This document shows positions 47,639-58,589 of a stretch of DNA of 64,000 bases, in pieces. The notes under the pieces were generated by a model, which was not told the DNA's origin, ran no database searches, and worked only from the letters and a program-made list of their open reading frames with translations. The DNA is from Zygnema cylindricum (taxonomy: Eukaryota; Streptophyta; Zygnematophyceae; Zygnematales; Zygnemataceae), in assembly GCA_037447655.1 (NCBI GenBank), contig JBBHKE010001095.1, positions 1-64,000 of the forward strand, in the 5' to 3' direction. Numbering within the stretch: the stretch's first letter is position 1; every line of letters begins with the position of its first letter. Both the position numbers and the translations under genes were made by a program.

Positions 47639-48535
47639 CTGCAATAATTTAATACAATGTTTTGAGTTTTTACAGTTTTATTGCATTTATTTATTTATTG
47701 ACAGTCGCAAATGTCACCATAATTTAGCTCTCTACATTAGCTTGAAGGGAAACATTTCCCTCTCTCTCTCTCTCCCTTTCCCTCTTCTTCTCCCTCTCCC
47801 TCTCCCTCTCCCTCTCCCTCTCCTCTATTGAATATTCAAAATATCTATAATTGATGATGGGGAAAAGGAGGGAGGGAGGGAGGGAAAGGGAGACAAAGGT
47901 AGTGGTTGACAGGAAGAGAACCAGATTCGCGCTCCAATGACGAAACAAGGGGAGCTGTTGACAAGACAGTCCACTTCCGCCGGTCTAAGAAATCGAAACG
48001 TTTTGCACTTTGTCACAGATTGAAGCGGAAAAAACAAATCGGAATCATAACAAAAATTTCGGAAGAGTGGACGGCGGAGATTGACGGTTGAAACAAAAAT
48101 GTAATTTGAATAGTGGACGGTAAAGATTGACGCGCGGGGAATATAGTACAGTAGAATAGTGGACGCTACAATACTGAACCGAGCAATTTTCGCGCTACGG
48201 ACAAACGGTGAGTGCGGTGAGAGGAGGTTGTGTACGCGTCCACGACGCCCCTTTTTCATTCTGTTTTACGACGCGTCGCGCCGCGCGAACGTCGCGTCTA
48301 TAAATATGTTAAGGGTTTTTTGTTTTTTTTTATTGTAATTGCGGAATGAACTGCCGAAAGTATTTTCCCATCGACGGTCAAAATAAATTTATATCCACAT
48401 TGTCGTACCAGATTTGTCCTTAAATTTAAAAATCTCAGCCGTACAGAAATCGTACGTGCAAGAAATTTGACGGTGGAGAAAATATCTATCAACGAACCGA
48501 CAATATATATTGCAAATCTATCGCATTTTTTATGG

Positions 48536-48738
48536 TACACCGTGAATCGTTATTAGCCTTATGTACTCTATATCGGCACCCCAAAATTCTGACATTGATA
48601 CCTTAAATAGAACAGATTACACTATTTAAGAACGTGGACCATAATCTGCCACGTCTCCTGGAACTAAATTTGAATGAATGACGCTAATTTTTTCTTTACT
48701 CTAATAATTTCTATAGCCTAATAACGATTCGCGGTGTA
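48536..48738. mobile_element. Short TA-flanked MITE, CACCGC ends, 203 bp
   Basis: The left end CACCGTGAATCGTTATTAGCC and the reverse complement of the right end, CACCGCGAATCGTTATTAGGC, match at 19 of 21 positions, with TA on both sides. Same ends as the 543-bp element but a different, shorter interior. Confidence 0.75.
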
Positions 48739-49169
48739 CTGTACAAAAACAAAAGGCCCTTAGCAACCTAAGGGCAAAGCACCGGGTCGCCCGCGACTAT
48801 TATTTCAAAATATGAACAACCGAAATCCGTCCGCGTTATGTCACCCGCACCCAAATCTGTTCTGGACCCGAGGCGGGCGGTCGGGTACTCGGCTATAGCC
48901 CGTCGTCACATAGTCGACGTTTTAACATGTGAGAACCGGTTCGGGCTACTTTTCCTTGTATGACTATTAATAGTGCGCTTTCTCGTGTCGACGCACTCAC
49001 TTTCGCGTGTCGAGGCCTTTATCAAACACTCTTTTTGTTATTTTGTGCAAAATTACGAGCAATTTTAGTACGGGTTGACACATTTCGTCCATTACACTAC
49101 TAATAATAGTCGCGAGCGACCCGGTGCTTTGCCCTTTGGTTCCTAAGGGGCTTTCGTTTTGGTACAGTA
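48737..49169. mobile_element. TA-flanked MITE with about 66-bp inverted repeats
   Basis: The ends begin CTGTACAAAAAC (left) and CTGTACCAAAAC (right, reverse complement) and stay about 88% alike over some 66 bases, including GGGCAAAGCACCGGGTCGC. TA flanks both sides; the left TA is the same dinucleotide that closes the preceding MITE. No coding capacity. Confidence 0.78.
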
Positions 49170-49184
49170 CCATGTGTACCAACC

Positions 49185-49433
49185 CGATATATGATATTTA
49201 AAAATCCGATTTAATCCCCTTTTTAGACCGCACATTCTCATGCGTCCACAGTTCCTAAACATAACGAGCTGTACTTTTTTACCTAAAAAGGTAAGATTTT
49301 GTACAGTCCGACACAGACCGTATATCACACTATTTAAACAATGGCGTACTTCTGTTTTGTACGGTACTTGGAAAATTACCCTAAATGGCGTGCAAGATAA
49401 AATAGAATAAGCTACGCTACTGTTGGCGTCTCT
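49185..49433 (-). mobile_element. Inverted partial CACCGC-end MITE
   Basis: The reverse complement matches bases about 20-270 of the elements at 46279 and 49741 (GTAGCTTATTCTATTTTATC, GCATGAGAATGTGCGGTCTA). It is cut off by the dispersed repeat that begins at 49434. Confidence 0.65.
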
Positions 49434-49740
49434 GGTGACAATGATAATTGATCGTCGATTGTTTTTGTGTAAGATCGTGAGCCGTTGAGTGATTTGATTT
49501 TTGATTGGCTTTGTCATGTTCCAATTTTGATGTAATGAAAAGAGACACGTGGTACAACCCTATTTGTTGTGTTTCGCCTGGTTGTAATGGTATGATAAAC
49601 GGCCAGACAAATTCAACGTCACGCCAAAATGTCGTGTTATCAATGCCGGTGGAGTAACGTACAGTAACTTTACTTTTCATTTTTGCGCGTGTGATCGCGT
49701 CACATTACGCCACGTTGTCGTGTTCTCAATATCCGTACAC
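49434..49740 (+). repeat. Dispersed repeat, about 305 bp (second copy at 15592)
   Basis: Near-complete match to 15592-15898. It lies between two fragments of the CACCGC-end MITE family. Confidence 0.8.
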
Positions 49741-50362
49741 TACACCGCCAATCGTTATTAGCATTGTGTACGCTAATACCGTCCCGCTTTTTTTTTTAGT
49801 CTCCATTAGCGTAGTTCATTCTATGTTTTTCTTTACTCTATTTAAGGTTAATTTGTTGGTACCGTACAAATTTGAAGTACGTCATCATATTAATAGTGTG
49901 GTGTACGGACAGTGTCAGACCAGACAAAATCGTACATTTGTAAGTAAAAAGGTACAATTCATTGTGTTTAATTGCCGCGGACGCATGAGAATGTGCGGTC
50001 TTAAAAAGTGTTCAATACGGGTCGTAAAAAATTACGTTCGCACATGTTTGACCAGCAACCGCATGGTCGACAGTGTGAACGTCAAACATATTCACCTGAG
50101 GAAAGTCATGTTTTTCTGTAAATGACCGTAACTGAATGCAATGTTGTGCCGGCGTATTACTGTAACTTTCATATATAGGGTTTCAACTCCTAATTAGGTT
50201 CCTTGTAAGCAGTTATAGTTATTATTAATGTTATTTTATGGTTATGGTTATATTAGCGTAAAAGTTTATGGTATTAAGGTGAAAATGGATCCATTTAATA
50301 TAGATGTCAATTGTAATAATATGTCCATCACAAAATAAAGTAAACGTTTATGTTATTACGAG
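49741..50362. mobile_element. CACCGC-end MITE relative, about 620 bp
   Basis: Starts TACACCGCCAATCGTTATTAG and matches 46279-46902 throughout, to GTAAACGTTTATGTTATTACG. The right end lacks an obvious inverted copy of the left end, so it is either a truncated MITE or a MITE end joined to other sequence. Confidence 0.7.
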
Positions 50363-50762
50363 GTCGATGTGCCAAAAAACCCTTAATTAAAGTTATTATT
50401 TGAATTTAATAGAATAAAACAACAATATTTGGCGTTGGTGATATTCGGGGACAGGAAACGCCAAATGCGAACGATCCATAAAAGAATGGATCCGTTCTTG
50501 GCCAATCACAACCAGCCGTTTTTTAGGGTGATCTGACGCTTTCAGCGTCGTTTTGCCAATTTTAAGGGTTTGTCCACGTGGAAGCAAGCGAAAGCTCTGC
50601 TGCCTGTTCCACATTTCATCCCACTTTCTTCCCTATCGAACTGCCATTTTTTCATCCAGCCACCCTGTCTCCTCTGTATCTCCTTTAATCTATGGTGAAA
50701 AGCGGTCTCTCTTCCGGGCTGCGTGTCCCTCTCCCTCGCCATATTCAACGCTTCCTCGTCTC

Positions 50763-51470
50763 CCCATAGGTTTGCTCCACCTTCCCCTCCCCCCCCTCCC
50801 CCCCTCCCCCTCTCCCTCCCTATCAATCAACCTCTCTCTATCTGTGAATCCCTCTTTCTCCCTAATTATTTTTCCCATTTCCTTTCTCCCCCTCTTCTTC
50901 TATCTCTCTACCCTTACCTCTCTCTCTCTGAATCTGCCTCTCCCCCTCTCTCTCTCTCAAACTGCCTCTCCACCTCTCTCTCTCTCAATCTGCCTCTCCC
51001 CCTCTTTCCCTATCAATCTGCTTCTCCCCCTCTCTCTCTATCAATCTGCCTCTCCCCCACTTTCCCTATCAATCTGCCTCCCCCCCTCTCTCTCTCTCTC
51101 AATTTGCCTCTCCACCTCTCTCTCTCAATATGCCTCTCCTCCTCTTTCCCTCTCAATCTGCCTCTCCCTCTCTCTCCCTCTCAATCTTCCTCTCCCTCTC
51201 TCTCCCTATCAATCTGCCTCTCCCCCTCTCTCTCTCTCAATCTGCCTCTCCTCTTTTTCTCTCTATCTGCCTCTCCCTCTCTCTCCCTCTCCCTCTCTCT
51301 CCCTATCAATCTGCCTCTCCCCCTTTCTCTCCCTATCAATCTGCCTCTCCCCCTATTTCTCTCTCAATCTGCCTCTCCCCCTCTCTCTCTCAATCTGCCT
51401 CCCCCCCTCTCTCTCTCTTAATCCGCCTCTCCCCTTCTCTCCCTATCAATATGTCTCTCCCCCTTGTACA
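50763..51470. repeat. Pyrimidine minisatellite, unit about 28-30 bp
   Basis: From about 50910 a unit of the form CAATCTGCCTCTCCCCCTCT with following CT runs repeats some 18-20 times, preceded by plain C/T sequence. A 359-codon Leu/Ser/Pro frame crosses it and is a repeat artefact. No exon was found on either side. Confidence 0.85.
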
Positions 51471-52290
51471 TTTTGTGTTATAGTGGTTTATTTGTTTGTT
51501 TTGCTTCCATTTTTATTATTTTCATCGTGGATGCTAATTTGTTTTGGTTCCTTTTTTTGTTTAATTTGCATATGTGACGTAACATTATTCATTCTATATA
51601 TGGAAAAAATTAGCATTACCATTAAAGTATAAAAGAATAAGTTTTGAACGAGAGGGGGAAAGTGAGGTAGGAGAAGAAAAAGGGAGGCGAGGAATGGAAG
51701 GGAGTAGAGGTGAGAGAGGAGAGAGGGGAAATAAAAAAGGAGAGATTATAAAAGATGGAGGGTAGGAGTAGCATAGATGTTTGTTGAGTTTGGTTTTTTC
51801 TTCACAATTGAAAAATTCAATTTACAATATGGAGAAATCTAGATAGGAATAATCTTTTAAGTATTTAGTAGGATTGTTCATTCGGTATTTTTCCAAGATA
51901 GGATTTCGTTTGTTTCCTTTTCAGTTATATCTCTGTACATTTCTATAGCTATGGTTTATATGTACATGTGTAAATTTTTGTACAATTATTATGTGCACCG
52001 TGAAAGGAATGTAAAAGAAAAGATTTGGTCGTTCTGTTTTTCTTTTTTGTTATCCATATTTTTGTCTTTGTTTTTTATGTGTAATTTTTTTTGGAATTCC
52101 ATGTGATTTTGCTTTGTTTATAAATTGTGTTTGTCATTGTTAAGAAGTTATGATCCGAGGTCATTTTAATATCGAAATTTATAAAAAAATGGCATTTTAG
52201 TGCTGAAATCAAAAAAGAAAAGACAAAAATAAAATGATTTTATTATTAATAAGCCTATGTATACCTTGTATTTTTAGTAGGGACAAAGTT
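51471..52290. other. AT-rich stretch, no gene seen
   Basis: No motif, splice-bounded exon or repeat partner was noticed. Confidence 0.4.
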
Positions 52291-52300
52291 GTATCATTCA

Positions 52301-52434
52301 GCGACGATATATTTTCGTCGCAGAATGGTAAAACTTAGTTTACCATCAAATTTACCATTCAGCGACGAGACGTTCTCGTCGCTGGATTATCATACCGAAT
52401 TTTTGCACTTCAACGATGAGACTGTCTCGTCGCT
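52301..52434. repeat. Palindrome array 1 (three GCGACGA/TCGTCGC units)
   Basis: Units at 52301-52321 (GCGACGA-N7-TCGTCGC), 52361-52383 (10-bp perfect arms, 3-bp centre) and 52411-52434 (imperfect). An ATGGTAAA/TTTACCAT inverted pair lies between the first two. The array sits about 345 bases beyond the transposase stop codon. Confidence 0.8.
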
Positions 52435-54657
52435 AAAACTGTCTTAATGCCAAAATTGACCTAGCAATGTACTGCAATTGTTGTCAACCGTGGAATACAT
52501 GTTACCGATAAATCCCCTAACATACTGAAAACATCCGTAACATTCAGTGTCATTGAAGTCTTTTTTCCATACATCATTTTCAGTAAGAAACTTAAAAATG
52601 AAAAACAAATAAAGATACGATTATAATGAATTTATCATGGATATAATTTACCCGACATACTTTGAGTAACGCTAAGTACAATTACCACACGAACCATACA
52701 AAACTACTAAGTAATAAACAAAAAAAAACAACAACACTACTATAATTTTATGCTAAACATGATTTTTTTCTTCAAAAACTAGACCACTTCTCTATGAAAG
52801 AACTCAAAATCTTCGGTCTCCCATTCAGTGTCACCGTCATCAAGGACTTCATCCTCCCGAGTGTCGGCATCTTGAATGCCTCGAACAAAATCTCGTGCCA
52901 CGATAGAAGGAATTGGCACCTCATCGCCTTCGAAATGGCAACGCCATTTCATGATGATGGTTTGTAAATCTTGGGTGAGCATTTTCTCCTCCCATTTCCC
53001 GTCCTTCAACGACAATCCGCTCTGAATCATCGCTTTACGTGCTTAACCCATCCCATGGTCGTCCTTCATTGCGTTGACTTCGCGAATTGAATTGCGAGCC
53101 AACTTGAGGAAGAAACCCTTCCCGGGCCCGAGTAGCTTCCCCGACCAACCCTTGCACTCGGATGGGACCACGCATGCTTCTCGATCCCGTTCATTTTCCA
53201 ATCATCCCTTTTTCGAGACCAAACCTCTTTTATCTTGGAAATCACGAAGGAATCAACGGGTTGCACAAGGTGAGCCGCACACGGAGGGAAGAAATGGAGA
53301 ATTGTCCTCTTGGCGAGTAATACTCGACTTAACTCCTCAAAATTATTGTGCTCTCCACAATTGTCGAGGAAGATTATTTTCTCACGTCCTTCACGGTCTC
53401 CTTAGTAAGACCTCGACTCTTCTATCCATTGCGGGAAAACGGTTTTATCATTCCATCCTTTGGGGCCGGTTCGGTAGCAAACACCTACACACGGATAAAA
53501 TCAAAGATATGGGGAGGGGGTGAGTTACACGAGGGGGAGAGAAAGTGGGAGAGGGAGAGGATGCCGACAGGGGAGAGATACAGAGTGAGGGGGAAAGGGA
53601 TGAGGAGGAAGCATGAAAAACCAATAGGAAACGGTAAAACATATGTTCGTAGAGAGGAATACGTAAAAATATAGGAAAATAAGGAAGATGAACAAAATGT
53701 CAACGATTAAAAATGAATGAAACTTACCTGGTATATCGTCGGCAAGGCCCTTTATCGGGTAATTTCGTGCGCGGTTAGTGAATATTATAATCGGAGCTTC
53801 GATTCGTGTGTTCGCTCCTCCCGTTAGTTGTACCATCAATGTCATGGACTCTCCACCGCCCGCAACGTCGACGTACCTTACAACCTCGTCGCCACGAAAG
53901 CCTAACGTTTTCTTGTTGTCCATATTTACAATTAAATGGGTCTCGTCTATATTTTCCACCAAATCCTCGTTAAAACGACCTATTATCCATCCAAAATATA
54001 GAAAGAAACAAAAAAAAACAAAACATAAGTATGTATAATTTAAAGGGAAACAAAAAAAAAACTTTATATGACAAGAAACAACAAATGGTAGGAAAATACG
54101 AAGCTTACCCGACAGAAATCCCCTCTTCAATACGCCCATGTGATATGCCACGGACCTCTCTATGTATTCCTCCTTCTCCGAACTCAATTGTAGTTTTCCC
54201 TTTTGGGCACGGGCGACAATGCTATGATTTTCGAAAAAGCGTTGAATCCAACGCCGAGTGATTTTTGGCTTGATCTCTTCACCATTGCCGTCGATAAAAT
54301 CCTCCGAACCCTCCTTCTTCATTTCGGCAATGATATGATTTGCCATTTTTCCCACAATGACGGTGGACATTTTCATGCCCGCCTTTTGGAATCGGAAAAA
54401 ACTGTCCACTAAATCCATGTGAACTTTCACCACCCATGTTAACTCTTTCCTACCCCTTCCCGGTAACGCCATCATCACCGCCACGCTTCTCCTTCCAAAA
54501 CCCGAAGAAGATAAGGTGAGTGTAGTTTCCCTTATCCCTTTTAGTACTGCCACCCTTTCTACCCACCACCGCCTTGCCTTCTGGTACCCTGCAATTGGAG
54601 TAAGGAAAGAAAATAAAAATTAGTGACGGAATATATGGAAAAATGAGAACTGAATTA

Positions 54658-54892
54658 GCGACGACAGATTGTTGTCGCCCATTTCAGCGACGAGCTGCTA
54701 TAGTCGTTGAATTAGCGATGACAGTTTGTCGTCGCCTTTTTCAACGACGAGCACCTATCGTCTCTGAAATAGGCGACAATAATCTGTTATCGCTAATTCA
54801 ACGACGAACAGCTTTCATCACTCTATGAACAATCGGCGTAAAACATAACTCTTTGAGAATCATGGTTCAGCGTCGACTGGAATTCGTCGCTG
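54658..54892. repeat. Palindrome array 2 (six to seven units)
   Basis: Units at about 54658, 54688, 54715, 54742, 54773, 54801 and 54868 follow GCGACGA-N7-TCGTCGC with varying decay, separated by AATT-type spacers. They lie directly upstream of the second transposase exon, inside the 4.2-kb intron. Confidence 0.8.
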
Positions 54893-55037
54893 CTTTACGG
54901 ACGAGCCTCTGTCCTCGCTATATTAAACAAAAACAATAAATTAATAACAAAAACATTGTGAGTGGGTGGGTTACCGACGTCAAGATAAGAAGAGAAGGAA
55001 AAATGAAAATAATAACAAATAACAAACATATTGATTA

Positions 55038-55822
55038 CTACAGTTTTTTTTGGGACAACTCCCGAGTGAGCTTCGCCACTTGTTCTTGTTGGGCGGCCAA
55101 TTGATTAGTGAGTGTCTCAATTATTTTTTGCCAATCCTCTTCCGTCGGTGGTAGAGGTGGGGTAATCGGACGTCGAACCCTTGGGATTTTGCAAAAACGG
55201 GGTCGCCTGACTTGAAGATTTCGAAACTTATGTAGAAGCGAAGTACGAGCCTCTCGCAAAGCCATTACTTTGGGCGTTTTTCGACAATACTTTAGGACAG
55301 TGTATAATTGGGGGTCCCACGGATGGTGAAGCCGTAATAAGGCCGGAACATTCACTCGAAATCCGCAGTCGTCGTGAACAATCCACGTATGCCGTGGATC
55401 CGCCGGATAGTATTGTCGTATGTGGGCAAACATCGAGCCATGGTCTTCACCGTCAATGAAGGTCCACGTCGGATGAGCGGAGACATCCGGTGGGATGTCG
55501 AGAATTTCCGGACGGGGATTTTCCCTCTAGTTTAAGGGGCGAGGTTCATCGTACCTCCAATGTACCGGCCATTCAGCAACCGGAATGAAATGCTCGGCCC
55601 AGGGCACAAAACTGTCTATTTCCTCCTCTCTCGTGGGAGGAGGAAAATACCAATCCGGATCCTCAACTCGGTATGGAGCTTGAGGACCCGGATTACCTAC
55701 TACAATGCCTCTCTCCCTATTCGGTGATGGAGGAACCACGAACACGTTGTCATCGTCCGTGTATTCATCCTCTCGTTGTCGTCCCTCGCTATCCGGACTT
55801 TGCTCGTCCTTGGTGGTGGGCT
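55038..55822 (-). pseudogene. Unrecognised protein with C-terminal coiled coil, one in-frame stop
   Basis: The exon starts after acceptor TTTCAACAG at 55823 and reads PTTKDEQSPDSEGRQ. It stays open to a TAG at 55527-55529, then continues in the same frame through MFAHIRQYYPADPRHTW, VPALLRLHHPWDPQL and a basic stretch (VRRPRFCKIPRVRRP) to a coiled-coil end (IIETLTNQLAAQQEQVAK) and stop at 55038. Codon use and composition look protein-coding on both sides of the TAG, so I read it as one broken frame. The basic stretch and coiled coil suggest a DNA-binding or oligomerising protein, possibly the accessory protein of a transposon. No family was recognised. It lies in the transposase intron, same strand. 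Confidence 0.5.
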
Positions 55823-55968
55823 CTGTTGAAAAGAGGTAATTAATTGTTCACTTCCCTATTTTACTTTTGCTTTAAAGAAAGAGAGTGAGGATCAAAGGCG
55901 CGCCATGGCTGCCGCAATATTTAGAAAGTGGCAGTTTTTTGAAGTAAAGGGTATTTTGTTAAAATGGT

Positions 55969-56040
55969 GCCTAAGTCAGGATTTTAACCTGCGACCTCTA
56001 GATTCTCTATAGCCTAACGCCTTAACCATTAAGGCGTTAC
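55969..56040 (-). repeat. tRNA-related sequence (A and B boxes), SINE-like
   Basis: On the minus strand TGGTTAAGGCG matches a Leu/Ser-type A box. About 40 bases on, GGTTAAAATCC matches a B box (GGTTCGAATCC) with the CG changed, followed by CTTAGGC. The 5' acceptor strand does not pair, so this is a tRNA-derived repeat or pseudogene. Confidence 0.4.
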
Positions 56041-56590
56041 GAAACGATACACGTGACGGGTTTCATAAATATATAAACATTAACGCAACAGCTAATTAAC
56101 AGCAGACTAACCAAAAGGAGCAATTTCTGCATGTACGCGAATCTGAACCGTGTAAAATATACTTTGATCGGACGGCCGGCATTATAGCCGCCACGCGAAG
56201 TGAGATTTTGGCGGCATACGAAGATAGCGTCACGCGGTGCCACGTGGCGCCACATTATTTGATACCGGAGAAGATGGGAGGAGGAACCATGGCTTCCGAT
56301 TTGACAGGTGTCACCTTGTAGACCTTGTCGTACAATGGTCGTACAATAAGTACATCCCATTCTACCTTCTTGTACTATATAGTGTTCCTATTGGACTAGG
56401 GTTTAGTAGTGGGTAGTCGTGAGTAGGCAGACCAAGACTTAGTAAAATTTAGGTACCTCTCTCTCTAAGAGAGCTTGCAACTATAAAGGTCACATTTGAC
56501 CAGGCATAACTTACTGCTCAGGTGAGCAAATTCAGTGATTCTTTTTGCGTTTGACTCAGGGGAGTCTTGTCCTCACAGGGGTGAGAGTGG

Positions 56591-58120
56591 TCAAAATATT
56601 TGTGTGCCTGGGTGGCGCTTATTCAGCGGGAAAGTAGAAGGGGAAAATATTATCCTAGAGGCTTTACATAGGCTGCTCATTCTGTGGGTCAATGGAGACC
56701 ACAAAATTTCAGGCTCATCCACATCCTTCCATACCCGAATATCCCTGGGATGATCTATCTCGGGGGCATGCTTCTCATCCGGCGGTTCCTCCCCATCCAC
56801 AATGCTCTCGTCGCTACAAGAAGTTGAGGGGACATAATCCTCGTCACTCCAATAACTAACTTTCTCTTTTCCTAACTTTATTTCCCTCCTCCTCTCTAAC
56901 TTATTCCGTGCCTCGCTTCCCTCCCCCTCCTCAACCGTCGCCTCCCTTCCTTCCTCACCTAATGCCGCCTCCCCCCCTTCCTCCCCACTCAATGTATTCT
57001 CTTCCCTTCCCACCTCACCTTCTTCCTCCTCCCTCTCATGAAAAACCCTCTTTTTCTTTTTTAGCGTCCTACTCATCCTCTCTACTCCTCCCCCCGCCTC
57101 ATTTCCCTCTCCCTCCTCAACCGTCGCCTCTTTTCCCCTTCCTTCGTCACCTACTACCTCCTCCCCCTCCCCCCTCCCCAGTGACTGTATCCCCTTTCCC
57201 ACCCACCTCACCTTCATCCTCCTCCTTCTTATGAAAAACCCTCTTTTTCTTTTTTAGCGTCATATTCCTCCTCTCTACTCCTCCCCCCACCTCACTTCCC
57301 TCTCTCTCCTCAACCGTCGCCTCTTTTTCCCCTCCTTCCTCACCTACTACCTCCTCCCCCCCCCCCCTCCCCAGTCAATGTATCCCATTTCCACCCACCT
57401 CACCTTCTTCCTCCTCCCTCTCATGAAAAACCCTCTTTTTCTTTTTTAGCCTCCTACTCCTCTCTACTCCTCCCCCCGCCTCACTTCCCTCTCTCTCCTC
57501 AACCGTCGCCTCTTTTCCCCTTCCTTCCTCACCTACTACCTCCTCCCCCCCCCCCCCTCCCCAGTGACTGTATCCCCTTTCCCACCCACCTCACCTTCTT
57601 CCTCCTCCCTCTCATGAAAATCCCTCTTTTTCTTTTTTAGCCTCCTACTCCTCCTCTCTACTCCTCCCCCCGCCTCACTTCCCTCCCCCTCCTCAACCGT
57701 CGCCTCCCTTCCTTCCTCACCTAATGCCGCCTCCCCCCCTTCCTCCCCACTCAATGTATTCTCTTCCCTCCCCACCTCACCTCCTTCCTCCTCCCTCTCA
57801 TGAAAAACCCTCTTTTTCTTTTTTAGCCTCCTACTCCTCCTCTCTACCCCTCCCCCCGCCTCACTTCCCTCCCCCTCCTCAACCGTCGCATTTTTTCCCC
57901 TTCTTTCCTCACCTACTACCTCCTCCTCCCTACTCACCTCAACAGATGCCTCCTTTTCCTTCCCTTCTCTCTCTCCTCCTTCCCATCCAATAGCTAACGG
58001 GGTTGCCGCCTCCCGTTGCCTCGCTAACTCTTCCGCGGTTGCCGTGACAAGGGGAGGATAGCGACGGCTTCTAGCCCTCACGGTACGTGGTCGCCTAAAT
58101 TGCTTGTTGCTAGCCTCCAT
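56591..58120 (-). pseudogene. Highly charged repeat protein, 190-bp tandem units, frame-shifted
   Basis: Starts MEASNKQFRRPRTVRARSRR (58120). It then consists of about five tandem units of 186-192 bases; the KKKKRVFHEREEEE landmark recurs at about 57800, 57614, 57423, 57231 and 57039. Each unit is about 64 residues with a basic NLS-like core (RRLKKKKR) and acidic flanks (ATVEEGEGSEAGG, EENTLSGEEGGEAAL). The units at 57536 and 57360 contain G homopolymers of different length that throw the frame; the frame is open again from 57217 to 56591, ending with a non-repetitive acidic part (YWSDEDYVPSTSC). It may be the 5' part of the gene ending at 55038. Function unknown; transposon accessory protein is one guess. 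Confidence 0.5.
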
Positions 58121-58485
58121 GGCGTAGCTTCAAAGACGCGTGTAAAAAAGAACTGAAGAGGACGCGGCTAAGAAAAAAAGAAAGGAGAAACTAAACAATG
58201 ATTTCATAAAACCCTACTTTAATACTGTAAAAAAATACGATTTCGTGCGAGTGGTACTTACCTTATGTATGGTCGTGCACTGAAGTATTTCATCGCCTTA
58301 CCCATGCGTTCGACTATTCTAACGGTGGGGCGACGAAACGTAACAATATATTCCACATTTCATTTACCACGCGGTTTCAATATTGGACGTCGTCGCTTGT
58401 TCGACATTTCTTAGACGTTACGTTATAAGGACGCCTACACGATTAACCGACTTGAAGCCTTTTTTGGAAACTTCCAACGTTAAGG

Positions 58486-58589
58486 CAACGACGCATTGTC
58501 GTCGCGTTTTCCATTTCTCCAACATTTCCAAAACTCCGGTGTATCCGCCTTGAATTCACCACATTCTGGCGACGACACCATGTCGTCGC
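58486..58589. repeat. Palindrome array 3 (two units)
   Basis: CAACGACGCATTGTCGTCGC at 58486-58505 and GCGACGACACCATGTCGTCG at 58569-58588, the latter an almost perfect palindrome. They lie at the 5' side of the transposase intron. Read on the minus strand, the second unit is followed by CAGAATG, as is the unit at 52301 on the + strand (AGAATG). Confidence 0.75.

Noticed and set aside
50553-51632. 359-codon frame of LSICLSPSLS-type repeats
   Set aside because: It is the translation of a pyrimidine minisatellite; no splice sites or non-repeat domain are attached.
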